A DNA stretch of 64,000 nt from Conchocele bisecta. Taxonomy: Eukaryota > Mollusca > Bivalvia > Lucinida > Thyasiridae. Location: NCBI GenBank assembly GCA_029237695.1, contig CM055274.1, positions 15,799,505 to 15,863,504 on the forward strand, read 5' to 3'. The position numbers and the translations under genes are program-made. Below are positions 1 to 11,502 of this stretch, one piece after another; within the stretch, counting starts at the first letter, position 1, and each line of letters starts with the position of its first letter. The notes beneath the pieces are model-generated. The model ran no database searches, was not told where the DNA came from, and saw only the letters and a program-made list of their open reading frames with translations.

Positions 1-24
1 TATATGTACATGTATCCGTATATG

Positions 25-321
25 TAGCCCATTTCACCAACATTGCAAAGTATCAAGCAAAGTATACTTTGAGGGAGAAATTTTCAATTTAAGGAAAAAT
101 TTATAAATTTTTATTATACTGAATTTATTACATTATCACAGCCATTTTGGCTGTGATAATTTAATAAATTCAGTATAATAATTCTGCATACTTTTAATCA
201 TCAAATATATGCAGTGGTTAGTTCTATATGAAATAATGCATTTCGGGAAAAATAAATTATTATTCCCTCAAAGTATACTTTGCTAGATAAGTATACTTTG
301 CAATTTTGATGAAATCGGCTA
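25..321. repeat. Foldback MITE, family A, copy 1
   Basis: Ends read TAGCCCATTTCACC and, inverted, TAGCCGATTTCATC. The centre is a near-perfect hairpin (about 110-182) around CAGCCATTTTGGCTG. Further copies at 18779-19048 and, as a half, 38034-38139. Confidence 0.85.
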
Positions 322-344
322 CTGGTAACAACCAGAACGTTATT

Positions 345-700
345 ATAGGAATGAATGGCCTTTTTGTGGAATTTATCGGGGTATAAACTTGGAAAAGTCG
401 CGGGAATACTGGACGAAGGCCGGAAGGCCTCGTCCAGTATTCCCGCGACTTTTCCAAGTTTATATCCCCAATAAATTCAACAAAAAGGACATTCATTCCT
501 TATAATTCCAGCATTTGAAATAAATTCATGAAGAAAATGTGTTTATTTTCCGTTTTCTTAAGAATTATTTTAACTGCGCCTCACGGTTACGGAAAGTAGT
601 TCGGCATGGGAGTTTACTGGGATATAAATTTTGGACAGAGACTTGCTACGGACCAATCAAATGTTAGGGAATTGTGTAAATATTTTTGTGCTGGAATTAT
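345..700. repeat. Long-palindrome repeat element, copy 1
   Basis: 345-511 is a palindrome of about 80-bp arms meeting near AAGGCCGGAAGGCC at 416-429. The tail to 700 is shared with a second copy at 32589-33501. Confidence 0.85.
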
Positions 701-1159
701 ACATTTATAATCTAACCTTTATTATAACAACTTTCGAGAAAAAAATGCATATACTGTTTCCATCAGGGTGTCCATCCGTCACGTCACGTTCATGCAAGAC
801 GTAAAACATTTAAACAGTAACAGATGGAGACTTGATATTTGGTACCGGTATGCAAAGTGTTTAACCATAGTATGTGAACATAGTAAGTTTTGGTTGCCAT
901 CTTGGATTTTGGTCGCCATCTTGCATTTATGTACATGACTGAATTATTCCATTATATTATACAGCCAGCCAAATGATGTAGTGTACACATATTGTTATAA
1001 GCTATCTTTATATGACTAGAATTACACCTTCTATGAAAAATACTTTACGACAAGAATATAATACAAGAAATCCGCCACGTCTGACGAGGCATTTGATCAT
1101 AACATGATCATGGGCATGTGCTAACGTAAGCATCACAACCGCTAGAGAAGTGCATGTTT
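701..1159. other. No gene or clear repeat recognised
   Basis: AT-rich sequence. A short repeated phrase (GCCATCTTG) occurs at about 897-925. No supported exon. Confidence 0.4.
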
Positions 1160-1519
1160 AAAATACGAAAAAGGTAAAGGTTGAAGAAACTTTTTGACAT
1201 AAAAAAAAAAAATGGCTAAGTATTTCCACAACCATGTGAAAGTTCCACATGCTTACAAGTATCAAGTGTACAAATATTGAAGCAATCCATCCAGTAATAT
1301 TAATGTTATACGATGATAAAGAAACTTGTACAAACTTTTTGACGCAAACAATGGCTAAGTGTTTCAACAAAAATGTGAAGGTACGAGAGGTCAAGGTCAT
1401 GTTAATTGGGGGGGGGGGGGGGGGAATATAATATTAAAGTTATATTAGGATGAAGAAACTTGTACAAACTTTTTGACGCAAAATAAATGGCTACGTGTTT
1501 CCGCAAACATGTGAAGATA
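1160..1519. repeat. Tandem dispersed repeat with the phrase ACAAACTTTTTGACGC
   Basis: Diverged units carry ACAAACTTTTTGACGCAAA, GGCTAAGTGTTTC and CAAGGTCATGTTAAT. The family resumes at 3107-3330, so the intervening element was inserted into it. It recurs in inverted orientation at 15130-15420 and 15780-15960. A 16-G run lies near 1409-1424. Confidence 0.7.
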
Positions 1520-3106
1520 AACAAGAGGGCCATGATGGCCCTAATTCGCTCACCTGACTCCATGAACACCAGAGGAGAATGTGACATTGAGTTCATATGT
1601 GTTTTAAAAAAATTGTGCTATTTTTAGATGGCGGTCATCTTGGATTAAGCGATGACTCATTTTACCAAATCTGAAAATGCATCACCCAAGGATCTTTACT
1701 TACTATGAAGTTTGGCCAGCTTCGGCCATGTGGTTCCTGAGAAAAAGACGTTCAAATCTCGAATAAATGGACCTTTTGGCGGCCATCATCGATGACATAA
1801 TCATCCGATTCCGACAAATATTGCACCAGAGCAATCGCCTCATCATTACCTTCAATTTGATATATGACATGAGCATATTCGGTCAAAAATAAAATTTGAC
1901 CACACGGGCCACGCCCATTTTTGACCTCGAGGTCACCATTTTAACACCTTTGAAAGCGCATTCTACATCGATCATTCCTACCAAGTTTCGTCGAAATCCG
2001 GCAGGCGGTTCATGAGAAGAATATTTTTTAAGAATTTGTGCTATTTTTAGACGGCGGCCATCTTGGATTAGCGACGACCTCCATTTTAACAAATCTGAAA
2101 AGGCTTCACCCATGGACCATAACTGTGAAGTTTGGCCACCATGGGCCAAGCGGTTCGTGAGAAGAAGAATTTTGATATCTCTAATAAAAGAACGACCTTT
2201 TGACCTTTCGGCGGCCATCTTGGATGACATGACCATCCAATTTCGACAAAAAAATGTACCAGAACGATCGCCTCTTTGATACCTTCGATTTGATATAGAC
2301 ATCACCATATTCGGTCAAAAATAAAATTTGACCCCATGGACCACGTCCATTTTTGACCCTGGGGTCACCATTTTGACTGGGGTCATTTTAACAACTTTGA
2401 AAGAGCATTGTACATCGATCATTCCTACCAAGTTTCGTCGTAATCCGGCCAGTGGTTCATGAGAAGAAGATTTTTTAAGAATTTATGCTATTTTTAGACG
2501 GCGGCCAGCTTGGATTAGCGATGGCCTCCATTTTAACAAATCTGAAAAGGCTTCACCCATGGACCATAACTTATAAGTTTGGCTGCCATGGGCCAAGCGG
2601 TTCATGTGAAGAAGAATTTTGAAATCTCTAATAAAATAACCTTTTGACATTTTGGCGGCCATCTTGGATGACCTAACCATCCAATTTCGACAAAAAATGC
2701 ACCAGAGTGATCGCCTCGTTGATACCTTCGATTTGGTATATGACATGACCATATTCGGTCAAAAATAAAATTTGACCCCAATTTGACCACACGGGCCACG
2801 CCCATTTTTGACCCCGGGGTCACCATTTTAACAACTTTGAAAGAGCATTGCACACTGATCATTCCTACCAAGTTTTGTCGAAATCCGGTTGGCGATTCTT
2901 GAGAAGAAGATTTTTGAATAGTTTGTGCTATTTTTAGACGGCGGCCATCTTGGATTACGTAATGAAGTCATTTTAACAATTTTGTAATCCCCCTACCTAA
3001 GGACCATGACCATGAAGTTTGGTGACTATAGGCCCAATAGTTACCGAGGAGAAGACGTTTGAAAATGTTCACGGACGACGACGGACACATTGCGGTAACA
3101 ATAGCT
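1520..3106. repeat. Large dispersed repeat (AACAAGAGGGCCATGATGGC family), copy 1
   Basis: Begins AACAAGAGGGCC and GCTCACCTGA, then carries about four internal units of 420-450 bp marked by GCGGCCATCTTGGATTA, GGACCATAACT and CCATATTCGGTCAAAAAT. This family is common in bivalve genomes. A shorter copy is at 20498-21410. Confidence 0.85.
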
Positions 3107-3330
3107 AAAAAGGTCAAGGTCATGTTAATGGCTGCATGAGTGTGTTCCAAATGCTCAAATATATCAAGTGTCCAATTATTGAAGCAATATTAAAGCTATA
3201 CCATGATGAAAAGCTTGTACAAACTTTTTGACGCAAAATAAAATGGCTAAGTGTTTCCGCAAAAAAGGTCAAGGTCATGTCAGCTTGTACAAACTTTTTG
3301 ACATTTCGGATGACGACGGCACGACAATTA

Positions 3331-3700
3331 TTATTCAGCAGCCATCTTGATTTTCAGCATTCCTTTTAATAAATACCAAACTAACATCATCAAAGACATT
3401 TCTATTTGTCTTTCCATTCACATTTTAAGATATATGCCCATTGGCGTCCATCTTGAATACAAATATTAAATTTAGATTTTCTTTAACTTACACAGTATGA
3501 GGGTCATGTTCTTAGAGCTTATCATGACCAGTGGATGAGTTTTATTGGAAGTTACTCAGAGGCCATAAATTATTTTTAACTACCAACTTCAAACTGCTAT
3601 CATGTGGAAATAACAGCTAGAGATATATAGATTTCTATAAAATATAGTGGCAATTTCCACCCCCACCCCAAGTGGTAAGATTAGGGGTCTGGCTCATCCA
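3331..3700. other. No feature recognised
   Basis: AT-rich stretch between repeats and exon 2 of the uncharacterised gene. No exon with matching phase was found. Confidence 0.4.
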
Positions 3701-3721
3701 CTATACATGTATTACATTTAC

Positions 3722-3862
3722 CTGGTCATTAAACTTCTCTATGACGATGTGCTGATGTAGCTCTATAGACGCCTCCAGCTTGTCATTGTCTGTCTCTTCG
3801 TCTGTAATCCTCTTCCGCAGCATCACACATGTGGCACAAACATCATCCTCAGGTGTCGCTAT
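3722..3862 (-). CDS. Exon 2 of the uncharacterised gene
   Basis: Encodes IATPEDDVCATCVMLRKRIT and a Glu/Asp-rich helix-like tail ending FNDQ. Acceptor ATCAG, donor GTAAAT. A MITE lies about 40 nt upstream and gives the open frame a false N-terminal extension. Confidence 0.65.
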
Positions 3863-6800
3863 CTGATTGAAGATTGTGCCATTATATAGACCAGGCTTAT
3901 AAATGAGACAAGCCATGTGATTTTGTACCTAAGAAGATGCGCACTTTTCATGAAAAATATTTACATTGTACATTTAAATTGCGTTATTTTATGAAATGAC
4001 AGGGAAACTTGGCGAAATGTTCAGATCAAATGCGGAATTCTATTCCGCATTTGCTCTTAACAGTTCGTCAAATTTCAACATCATTTACAGAAAATATCGT
4101 AAATTTTGTCAATATTTTTCATGAAAAATCTCACATCTTAGGTAACAAATCACATGGCTTGTCTCAAATTATTAATACATGTAGGTTACCAAACTTTGAC
4201 AATCAGGAGTAACTTCCCTTACAACAGCTTTCAGAGCCGCCTTGGTATGGCAGACAAACTCCACCATACTGCCAATGATGCCCGAAAATTCTTCTAAGGA
4301 AAATGACTCATGATTTTTCAAATTCGGTGTCCTACATGTATTATCACAGGTGGAAGACTCGGACCTGTGACACAAAAAAATGCCAGTGGGTAGGGTAATG
4401 GATTTTTTGTAATGGGCATTTTTGTTTGTGTCGCAGGTCTGAGTCTTCCACCTGTGGTTTTTATAAGACTAGTAAATTAGAAATTTCACCCCAATTCATA
4501 TGTTAATTTTGCAACTAATATTCCATTAACCAGAGTAAATTTGAAGAAGAAAAATATGAGAAACTAATCATAAACTCGCTAGAATCACCTGTGGTCTACA
4601 TGGCATTAATTTTGTGCTTAGTGTTGAAGAATGTGACAGAGGGTCACAGATTTGTTAAAAGAGTGCTGAAGGTCACAATATACGCCCGTCGAGGCATGGC
4701 AAGTCAAGAAGGGGAGATAACTCCAATAGAGTTCTTCCTCTTGCCATGATAAACTTGTGTATAAATTTGGTTATGTCAAGTAGAACTCTAGTTATTTTGC
4801 GGATAAGCATACAGAATGTGAAAATTAGAAATTATAAAAATGTATACCAAATTTGGTTACGATTCGTCAAATAGAATTTGTTATTGAATGGACAAGAATA
4901 CAGAATGCAAAAATTAAAAATAAATAAAAAGTAGAGATGTCATCGGAAATGTTTTCGTCTTGCCGTGATAATCGTGTATACCGAATTTGGTTACAATCCG
5001 TCCAGTAGAACTTGAGTTATTGCGTGGACAAGGATACAGAGTGCGAAAATGGCCACTAAGGAGAGATAAGTCATCGGAAGGAAACTAGTTACTGAGTGGA
5101 GAAGCTGTGCCCGCCCGCACGTACAATGTGAATACATAATACGTCCCATTTTTTTCAAACGGCATATAAAAACAGAGAAGTTCCACAGAAATGTACATTG
5201 GAAATCATAAGAAATTCCAGAAAACTGGAAGTACATATTTATAAGTGACATGAGCAGACTCATTAATATAGTGAGAGTAAAATAAAGATGAACTTGGCAG
5301 CTGGCTGAGAAATGGTACATTGTATGTTACGATGTTTGCAATTGATATAGCACCAGACCAGTCTGCACATCCTTGTCCGGGCCTACACTGATCAATCGAA
5401 CATGGATTATGTGCATGAACAAAACATAATATCAATGACTGATTGACAGATGATGATTAAGATTTGCACTGGCCATCACTAATGACCCTAGGTCCCTCAG
5501 TTGCGACCCAGATGTGACCACTACCATCGTTGGTATATTCTAGTATGGGCCAGAAGCATGCCCAGTAGTTATTACATTGTACATATATTTCTTATATTTC
5601 AGCAAGTAGTTTACAGAAATATAATAAAATCAACATTTGAATTTCATCAAATAAAACCATTTGGGGATGGTGATTTTTTTGTGTTATTGATGAAAAAGTA
5701 GTTAAAAAGTACTTACATTTAAATATTTGAGATTTTATATGTTTAATAGCCAAAAGTAGACATAAACAAGAAATGCGTCTGTCGAACACGGATGCCACCT
5801 GCAGCATATTTGAGAAACTGTGACAAAGTGGTTAACCGAAAAGTGTGACGGACGGACGGACGGACAAACGGACGGTCCAAACACTATATGCCACCCGTTT
5901 CTTTGAAACCCGGTGGCATAAAAACGTGGAGTGAGTGAGTGAATAGGGTTTAACGTCCGCTTTTCTGACATAGAGGTACAAGCCTCAGGGAGTCTACACG
6001 CAGACGGGTCAACGGGGTCGTGTCCCGTATCCACCTGTCCGAGGGGGGTAAATCCCAACTTCAGAACTCAATATTTACAATCAAAATATATATTCAGTCC
6101 TGAAATTAGAACAACCTGATCTGGTGCCAGGCCCTCGCCACACCAGCATCATTTATCCCATCCCCTAAAAGTAATAGGATTAGCGCTAATCTTACTTTTA
6201 TATATGGGGCATAGCCCGACTCAACTCTCACATACAAGAAAGCCAAAAATATACATGAGGGCCAAATCCGGTATAGTGGGTTCCGGAAAGTATGAACCCA
6301 ATCGTTAAGCCAGATTAGTCGCCTTTTACGACAAGCAATAGCTACTGCAGCACTATTCTCAGGATCAGTTGATCCCGCCCCGGTGCCTGCACGGGGATAA
6401 AAACGTGGAACAGACAGTAGGCTAAATATAATTAATCTTACCTGAATATTCGGTAGATACTGGTCCCACATCCCATTAAAGGCACTGTATTTCATCACTC
6501 TCAAGTCTGCTTCTTCTGATGCTTGCGAGTATAGGGCATGTATGGCTTTCTTCGTGGTACATGAAGGCAGGATAATGGGCATTATAATGTCCTGTCCAGG
6601 GCATGCTCCTGGCTGAGGTATCCCATGCTCAGTACTGTATGACCGGACAAAGTCCACAACCCGCCGTACATCGCAGGGTGTGGCAGCATGGGGAGGCGGG
6701 CGCCCACTGTTACCATGCACGCGTGGCAACCTTCCATTTTGGTCGAGATGTTTGAGCAGGGCCTTTAAAGTTGCCTTGCCGATGTCGTAAATAATCATGA

Positions 6801-7185
6801 AGGATTTTTTACATATCTGCCGACCTTCATATCGGTATTCATACCGGGTTCTTTTCCTGTTACCATATCCTCTTTTTTTCAAGTCTGGACTAGACTTAAG
6901 AATCGCCTCCATGACATACAGTTCTTTTTCGTCTTTTTTCATCTGTCGCAGAATATCAATATGAGACTGAATGACTGTCTTGTCAAGACCGCTAACACAA
7001 TTTTTTACACAACCGCAGCAATTGGTCAGCTTTACTAGAATGTCTGTGGCTGCTTGTTGCTCATCTTCAATTCCACTATCGGCAACATCAATGTGCCGCT
7101 CGGCAAGCATGGGCATCACACTGCTGTCAGAGACGTTACTATCGCCATCTGTCATGGTGACGTTCTCATCAGAACCACTTGTCAT
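3722..7185 (-). CDS. Uncharacterised multi-copy metazoan protein, 5' part (two exons seen)
   Basis: Exon 1 (6442-7185, 248 codons) and exon 2 (3722-3862, 47 codons) join in phase 0 across GTAAGA and CAG borders, giving the junction YLPNIQIATPEDDVCATC. Visible features: acidic N-terminus; a Cys cluster (CCGCVKNC); RKRTRYEYRYEGRQICKKSF; a PRVHGNSGRPPPHA motif; and a DVCATC pair. From memory, this order matches a family of uncharacterised proteins that recurs many times in cnidarian and mollusc genomes and may be transposon-derived; I cannot confirm that here. Exon 2 ends at donor GTAAAT, and later exons were not found down to position 1. The gene may run off the window or be broken. A SINE sits in the intron. 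Confidence 0.6.
3905..4165. repeat. MITE, family F, copy 1
   Basis: Inverted ends of about 35 bp (GAGACAAGCCATGTGATTTT ...) and a central palindrome GCGGAATTCTATTCCGC. Diverged copies at 18350-18559, 19958-20189 and 36748-36882. Confidence 0.85.
4345..4456. repeat. Hairpin MITE (CACAGGTGGAAGACTC ends)
   Basis: Arms of about 40 bp, CACAGGTGGAAGACTCGGAC and its complement, around a short A/T-rich loop. Confidence 0.8.
4735..5052. repeat. Diverged three-unit tandem repeat
   Basis: Three units of about 110-125 bp share AATTTGGTTA, a TAGAACTCTAGTTATT-like stretch and ACAGAATG. No coding potential. Confidence 0.6.
5053..5760. other. No gene; one diverged repeat-D fragment
   Basis: 5325-5420 resembles the GTGTAGATCCTGATCAG repeat family seen elsewhere. 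The rest is unassigned. Confidence 0.4.
5765..5917. repeat. Dispersed repeat (AACAAGAAATGCGTCTG family)
   Basis: Runs from ACAAGAAATGCGTCTGTCG through a GGAC tetranucleotide run to CCCGGTGGCAT. Another copy at 44306-44458; the last part also at 20281-20345. Confidence 0.8.
5931..6396 (-). mobile_element. SINE-B, full-length copy with 13-bp target duplication
   Basis: 466 bp flanked by direct repeats ATAAAAACGTGGA at 5918-5930 and 6397-6409. On the minus strand it runs from a GC-rich head (CCCCGTGCAGGCACC) to a CACTCACTCAC tail. It sits in the intron of the uncharacterised gene. Confidence 0.88.
6442..7185 (-). CDS. Exon 1 of the uncharacterised gene
   Basis: Opens at ATG 7185, 32 nt from a foldback element that would supply its promoter. 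The frame stays open past the donor GTAAGA at 6441-6436, but the downstream part encodes SINE sequence and is not gene. Confidence 0.7.
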
Positions 7186-7216
7186 TGATGGGCAGGAAAT
7201 GATCAGTGCTCATTGC

Positions 7217-7460
7217 TAACCTAAATTCGCTTTTTAAAATCATACACGTTCACTTCCGCATTCTCAATGACTATTAGCCGCCATCTTTGAAAATATTTCA
7301 ATCACGTGCATGCAGTGGTTTGGTTGGAGACTGATGTCATTCCCATTAGTCAACCAAATCAGTGCGCGTCACGTGATTCGATATTTTCAAAGATGGCGGC
7401 TAACATTCATTTTTAATCAGGAAGCGAAGGTGTATGATTTTAAAAAGCGAATTTAGGTTA
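7217..7460. repeat. Foldback at the 5' end of the uncharacterised gene, with YY1-like sites
   Basis: Arms of about 115 bp. Outer ends are TAACCTAAATTCGCTTTTTA and its inverse. Each arm holds AAGATGGCGGC (7277-7287 and 7390-7400), the YY1/Pho core, and a CACGTG or TCACGTGA motif. Start codon of the gene is 32 nt away. Confidence 0.8.
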
Positions 7461-7689
7461 GTGAGACGCGTTTTAGTGCAGTTTACACTCAAAATCTTTG
7501 AGATTTATGTTAATGTATTAGCAACTGTAAAACCTATGCCGAAAACCCACCCCAAGCAGCGGTTTCGACACGCTGTAATGTGTTTTATGGGCGAGTTCCT
7601 ATTGTCTATATCGCGTGGCTTTTTGTTTCAATGGTGGCGAATGAGAGTTTTGTACCTTTCTAAGTACTATTATATTTACACCCGGGCAC
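7461..7689. other. Unassigned stretch; open frame on plus strand not supported
   Basis: A 92-codon plus-strand frame (7434-7712) spans the foldback arm and this stretch. It has no recognisable domain and is treated as chance. Confidence 0.3.
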
Positions 7690-10600
7690 ATTTTGGCAAT
7701 ATCACGTCGTAGCCCCATATGGGGTTACTATTTTTGACAAAAAAAATGACTCCACTTTACGATGATGTTTACGACATTCAATCTGATCCGTGTCATTCAG
7801 ACGCTTATTGAACACAATATACAATTTATAGTACAACGACGAAACATAGTCTCTTATCAACCTGAAAAAGAGTTCTCCCTGGGGCAACGACGTTAGTATA
7901 TATAGGTAGACGATTCTTCCAACTTATTTGTCCCCCTAGGGGAAGTTATCCCCGGGAAGAGGGTTTTCTTCGGGGGTATATTGCTACAGAAAAATGGGGT
8001 TAGTGTCATAAAATACTTAGTTATATTGATTTTACACGAAAAAGTGTCAAAAAGAGTTCTCCCTGGGGCTACGAGACGATTCTTCCAACAAACTTATTTT
8101 TCCTCCTAGGGGAAGTTATCCCCGGTGTCACATGAGATTTTCACCCGCGTGATATTTTCACCCGCGGGTGAAAAAAATGCCATGAGATTTTCACCCCCCC
8201 TATGAGATTTTCACCCGCCCTCCAATATTTATGCCAAATGTTGTTGTTGCTGTGTTGCTTCTATCTTATGGTTTGTGAGAGTCATATGACCTTTATATAT
8301 GGTGGTGACAAAATTGAAAGAGTTGCAGGGGGGGGGGGGGGTGAAAATCTCATGGCCATGATATTTTCACCCGCGGGTGAAGATATCATGGCCATGAGAT
8401 TTTCACCCCCCCCCCTAATTGGTTCGATAAAACTATGTATCGACTGCACAAAAAGGCGATAATTGTATAATATGGCTAATGTTGTTACTGTATAGCTCAT
8501 GGTATGGGGGGTTTAAGATCTCATAGCCATCATACCCGCGGTGAAGATATATTATATAATGAGTACAATTCCCCACTAGTGCACACTCAGTCAATTGAAA
8601 GTTGTGCTATGTCAATGTATATGTTGTTTAAGACAATTAGGGGGGGGGGTGAAAATCTCATGGCCATGATATCTTCACCCGCGGGTGAAAATATCATTGC
8701 TATGATATTTTCACCCCTCCCAGCAAACTCTTTCAAAATGTGCCACCATCATATTTGAAATAGTCATATTTCTCTCCCATACCATGAGATAGAAGCAATA
8801 CAGCAACGTCATATTCCATGATATACAAGGAAAAAAATCAAAAATCAAAGCGACAAATTTTAAGATGAATGGTAGGTGCAACTGTTAATTCTTTATATAA
8901 TGAGTACAATTCCCACTACTGCACACTAGTCAATTGACAGTTGTGCTATGTCAATGGATATGTTGTTTAAGACAATTAGGGGGGGGGTGGGGGGGGGGTG
9001 AAAATCTCATGGCCATGATATCTTCACCCGCGGGTGTAAAATATCATTGCTATGATATTTTCACCCCCCCCCCCCCCCCACCCCCCCCCAGCAACTCTTT
9101 CAAATTTGCCACCATCATATTTGAAATAGTCATATTTCTCTCCCATACCATGAGATAGAAGCAATACAGCAACGTCATATTCCATGATATACAAGGAAAA
9201 AATCAAAAATCAAAAGCGACAAATTTTAAGATGAATGGTAGGTGCAACTGTTAATTCTTTATATAATGAGTACAATTCCCCACTACTGCACACTCAGTCA
9301 ATTGACAGTTGTGCTATGTCAATGGATATGTTGTTTAAGACAATTAGAGGTGGGTGAAAATCTCATGGCCATGATATCTTCACCCGCGGGTGAAAATATC
9401 ATGGCCATGAGATTTTCACCCCCCCCCCCTAATTGTCTTAAACAACATATCCATTGACATAGCATAGGAAAAAATCAAAAATCAAAGCGACAAATTTTAA
9501 GGTGAATGGTAGGTGCAACTATTAATTCTTTATATAATGAGTACAATTCCCCACTACTGGACACTCAGTCAATTGAAAGTTGTGCTATGTCAATAGATAT
9601 GTTGTTTAAGACAATTAGGGGGGGGGGGGTGGGGGTGAAAATCTCATGGCCATGATATCATTCACCCGCGGGTGAAAATATCATGGCCATGAGATTTTCC
9701 CCCCCCCCCCCATGCAACTTTTTCAATTTTGTCACCACCATATATAAAATAGTCATATGACTCTCACATATCATAAGATAGAAGCAACACAGCAACAACA
9801 ACATTTGACAAAAATATTGGGGGCGGGTGAAAATCTCATAGGGGGGGTGAGAATCTCATGGCATTTTTTTTCACCCGCGGGTGAAAATATCGCGCGATAT
9901 TTTCACCCGCGGGTGAAAAAATTGGCGTGTGAAAATATCATATGACACCGGGAAGAGGGTTTTCTTCGGGGATATATTGTTACAGAAAAATGGGGCTTGG
10001 TAAAAGTGTTGGGGGTAGTGTGATAAAATATGGTGTTATATTGATTTTAGACGAAAATGTGTCAAAAAAGGGCTACGACGTTAGTATAAAAGGCTACAGC
10101 AAATAAAGTACTACCGGGTATGGAAGGTGTTTGAGCCAATTCCCACCCTTAAATATGAGCCGAATCGAAGTAATACCACACAAATCTCATGGTTGGTATG
10201 TAATATACTATTTAGGAGGAAGTGTGTATATGTGTCCGGTTGTCTCAGTATGTGGATTGATGATACGGTAAGTCAGGGGACCCAGTTCGAGCACAGTGGG
10301 TGTGTTTTATTTTTATCGGCCTGATATCAATATCTGTATAAATATTGCTGATATTACGGAATAAGTGGTATATTATTCAAATAATACTTATTCCGTGTTG
10401 CGGGGAAAATTGCAATAACATTTATATTCACTAATTACTGCTTATTCCGTAATGCAGACAATTACGGAATGAGTTGCATAGTCAGTAAATACTCTGTATC
10501 AATGTTGCCGACATTACGGAATAAGTGGTATATTATTAAAATAATACTTATTCCGTGATGCATAGAAACTTTTAATAACATATTATTTGATAAAAATCAA

Positions 10601-11178
10601 ACACACCCACGGTGCTCGAACCGGGTCCCCTGACTTACCGTATCATCAATCCACATACTGAGATAACCGGACACATATACACACTTCCTCCTAAATAGTG
10701 TATTACATACCAAACATGAAATTTATCAGGTAGTACATTTTTTGCTGTAGCCTTTTATACTAACGTCGTAGCCCCAGGGAGTACTCTTTTTGACACTTTT
10801 TCGTGGAAAATCAGTATAACACCGTATTTTAAGACCCTACCCCCAAAACTTTTACCAAGCCCCATTTTTCTGTAGCAATGTACCCCCGAAGAAAACCCTC
10901 TTCCCGGGGATAACTTCCCCTAGGAGGAAAAATAAGTTTGTTGGAAGAATCGTCTTCCTATATATATACTAACGTCGTAGCCCCAGGGAGTACTCTTTTT
11001 CAGGTTGATAAGAGACTATGTTTCGTCGTTGTACAATCAATTGTATATTGTGTTCAATAAGCGTCTGACTGATACGGGTCAGATTGAATGTCGTAAAAAT
11101 CATAGTAAATTGGAGTCGTTGTTTTTGTCAAAAATAGTAACCCCATATGGGGCTATGACGTGATATTGCCCACATTTT
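7690..11178. repeat. Large nested foldback element
   Basis: Outer arms: 7690-8122 continued at 9950-10110, against 10735-11178 inverted. Shared phrases are TAACCCCATATGGGG, GAAGAGGGTTTTCTTCGGGG and CCTAGGGGAAGTTATCCCCG. Inner arms 10224-10330 and 10590-10690 flank a centre of ATTACGGAATAAG palindromes near 10440. The arms hold internal duplications. A 1.8-kb insertion interrupts the left arm. No transposase seen. Confidence 0.8.
8123..9949. mobile_element. Inserted MITE array with GGTGTCA ends and CACCCGCGGGTG palindromes
   Basis: Inverted ends GGTGTCACATGAGATTTTCA and GGTGTCATATGATATTTTCA. The uninterrupted sequence of the target is visible at 7935-7970. Inside, at least six hairpins carry GAAAATCTCATGGCCATGA around CACCCGCGGGTG, and a flanking unit of 270-360 bp (marked by GAGTACAATTCCC at 8562, 8904, 9267 and 9539) is repeated. 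Confidence 0.8.
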
Positions 11179-11394
11179 AATTGTTTTGTACATTATATAG
11201 AAAGGTGTTTTATGTATATACAAACAATAATTGACCATCCAAGACACGCTACAATCACCTGTGACATAAATAACACAGTGATATTAACGAAATTATGGCA
11301 CCCACGAATTCAGGTTGAATATTTAAGGATATTGAGAAACATTTCACTGTTGTACAAATAATCACTAATGACTGGTGTCATTCATTGCATATAC

Positions 11395-11502
11395 CTCGCC
11401 TGTGTGCGTCCTTATGTGCAAAATGAGCCTGCTCTCCTTCGCAAAACATTTATTGCAATCTTCATAAGAACAAATATGCTTCTTTTCATTTTCTGTGGCC
11501 AT
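11395..11502 (-). CDS. Possible first exon of a C2H2 zinc-finger protein
   Basis: 36 codons from ATG at 11502 to donor GTATAT. It encodes HICSYEDCNKCFAKESRLIL and HIRTHTGE, a full C2H2 finger (C-x4-C-x12-H-x3-H) plus the usual TGE linker. The start has a good context (CAACAATGG). A longer start at 11565 would add a Thr-rich stretch read from a CAA microsatellite. The x4 spacing recalls TFIIIA-type fingers, but no later exon was found in the window, so it may be a gene fragment. Confidence 0.5.

Noticed and set aside
1883..2871. Overlapping minus-strand frames of 89-141 residues
   Set aside because: They lie wholly within the internal units of the AACAAGAGGGCC dispersed repeat and are not conserved between units.
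4217..4316. Possible minus-strand exon reading EFSGIIGSMVEFVCHTKAAL before a GTAAGG donor
   Set aside because: The acceptor phase does not fit the junction between the two exons of the surrounding gene, which join cleanly without it, and no family was recognised.
6106..6441. C-terminal extension of the uncharacterised protein to 359 residues
   Set aside because: It crosses a good splice donor and then reads SINE-B sequence.
7434..7712. 92-residue plus-strand frame
   Set aside because: Starts inside the foldback arm and has no recognisable domain or supporting structure.
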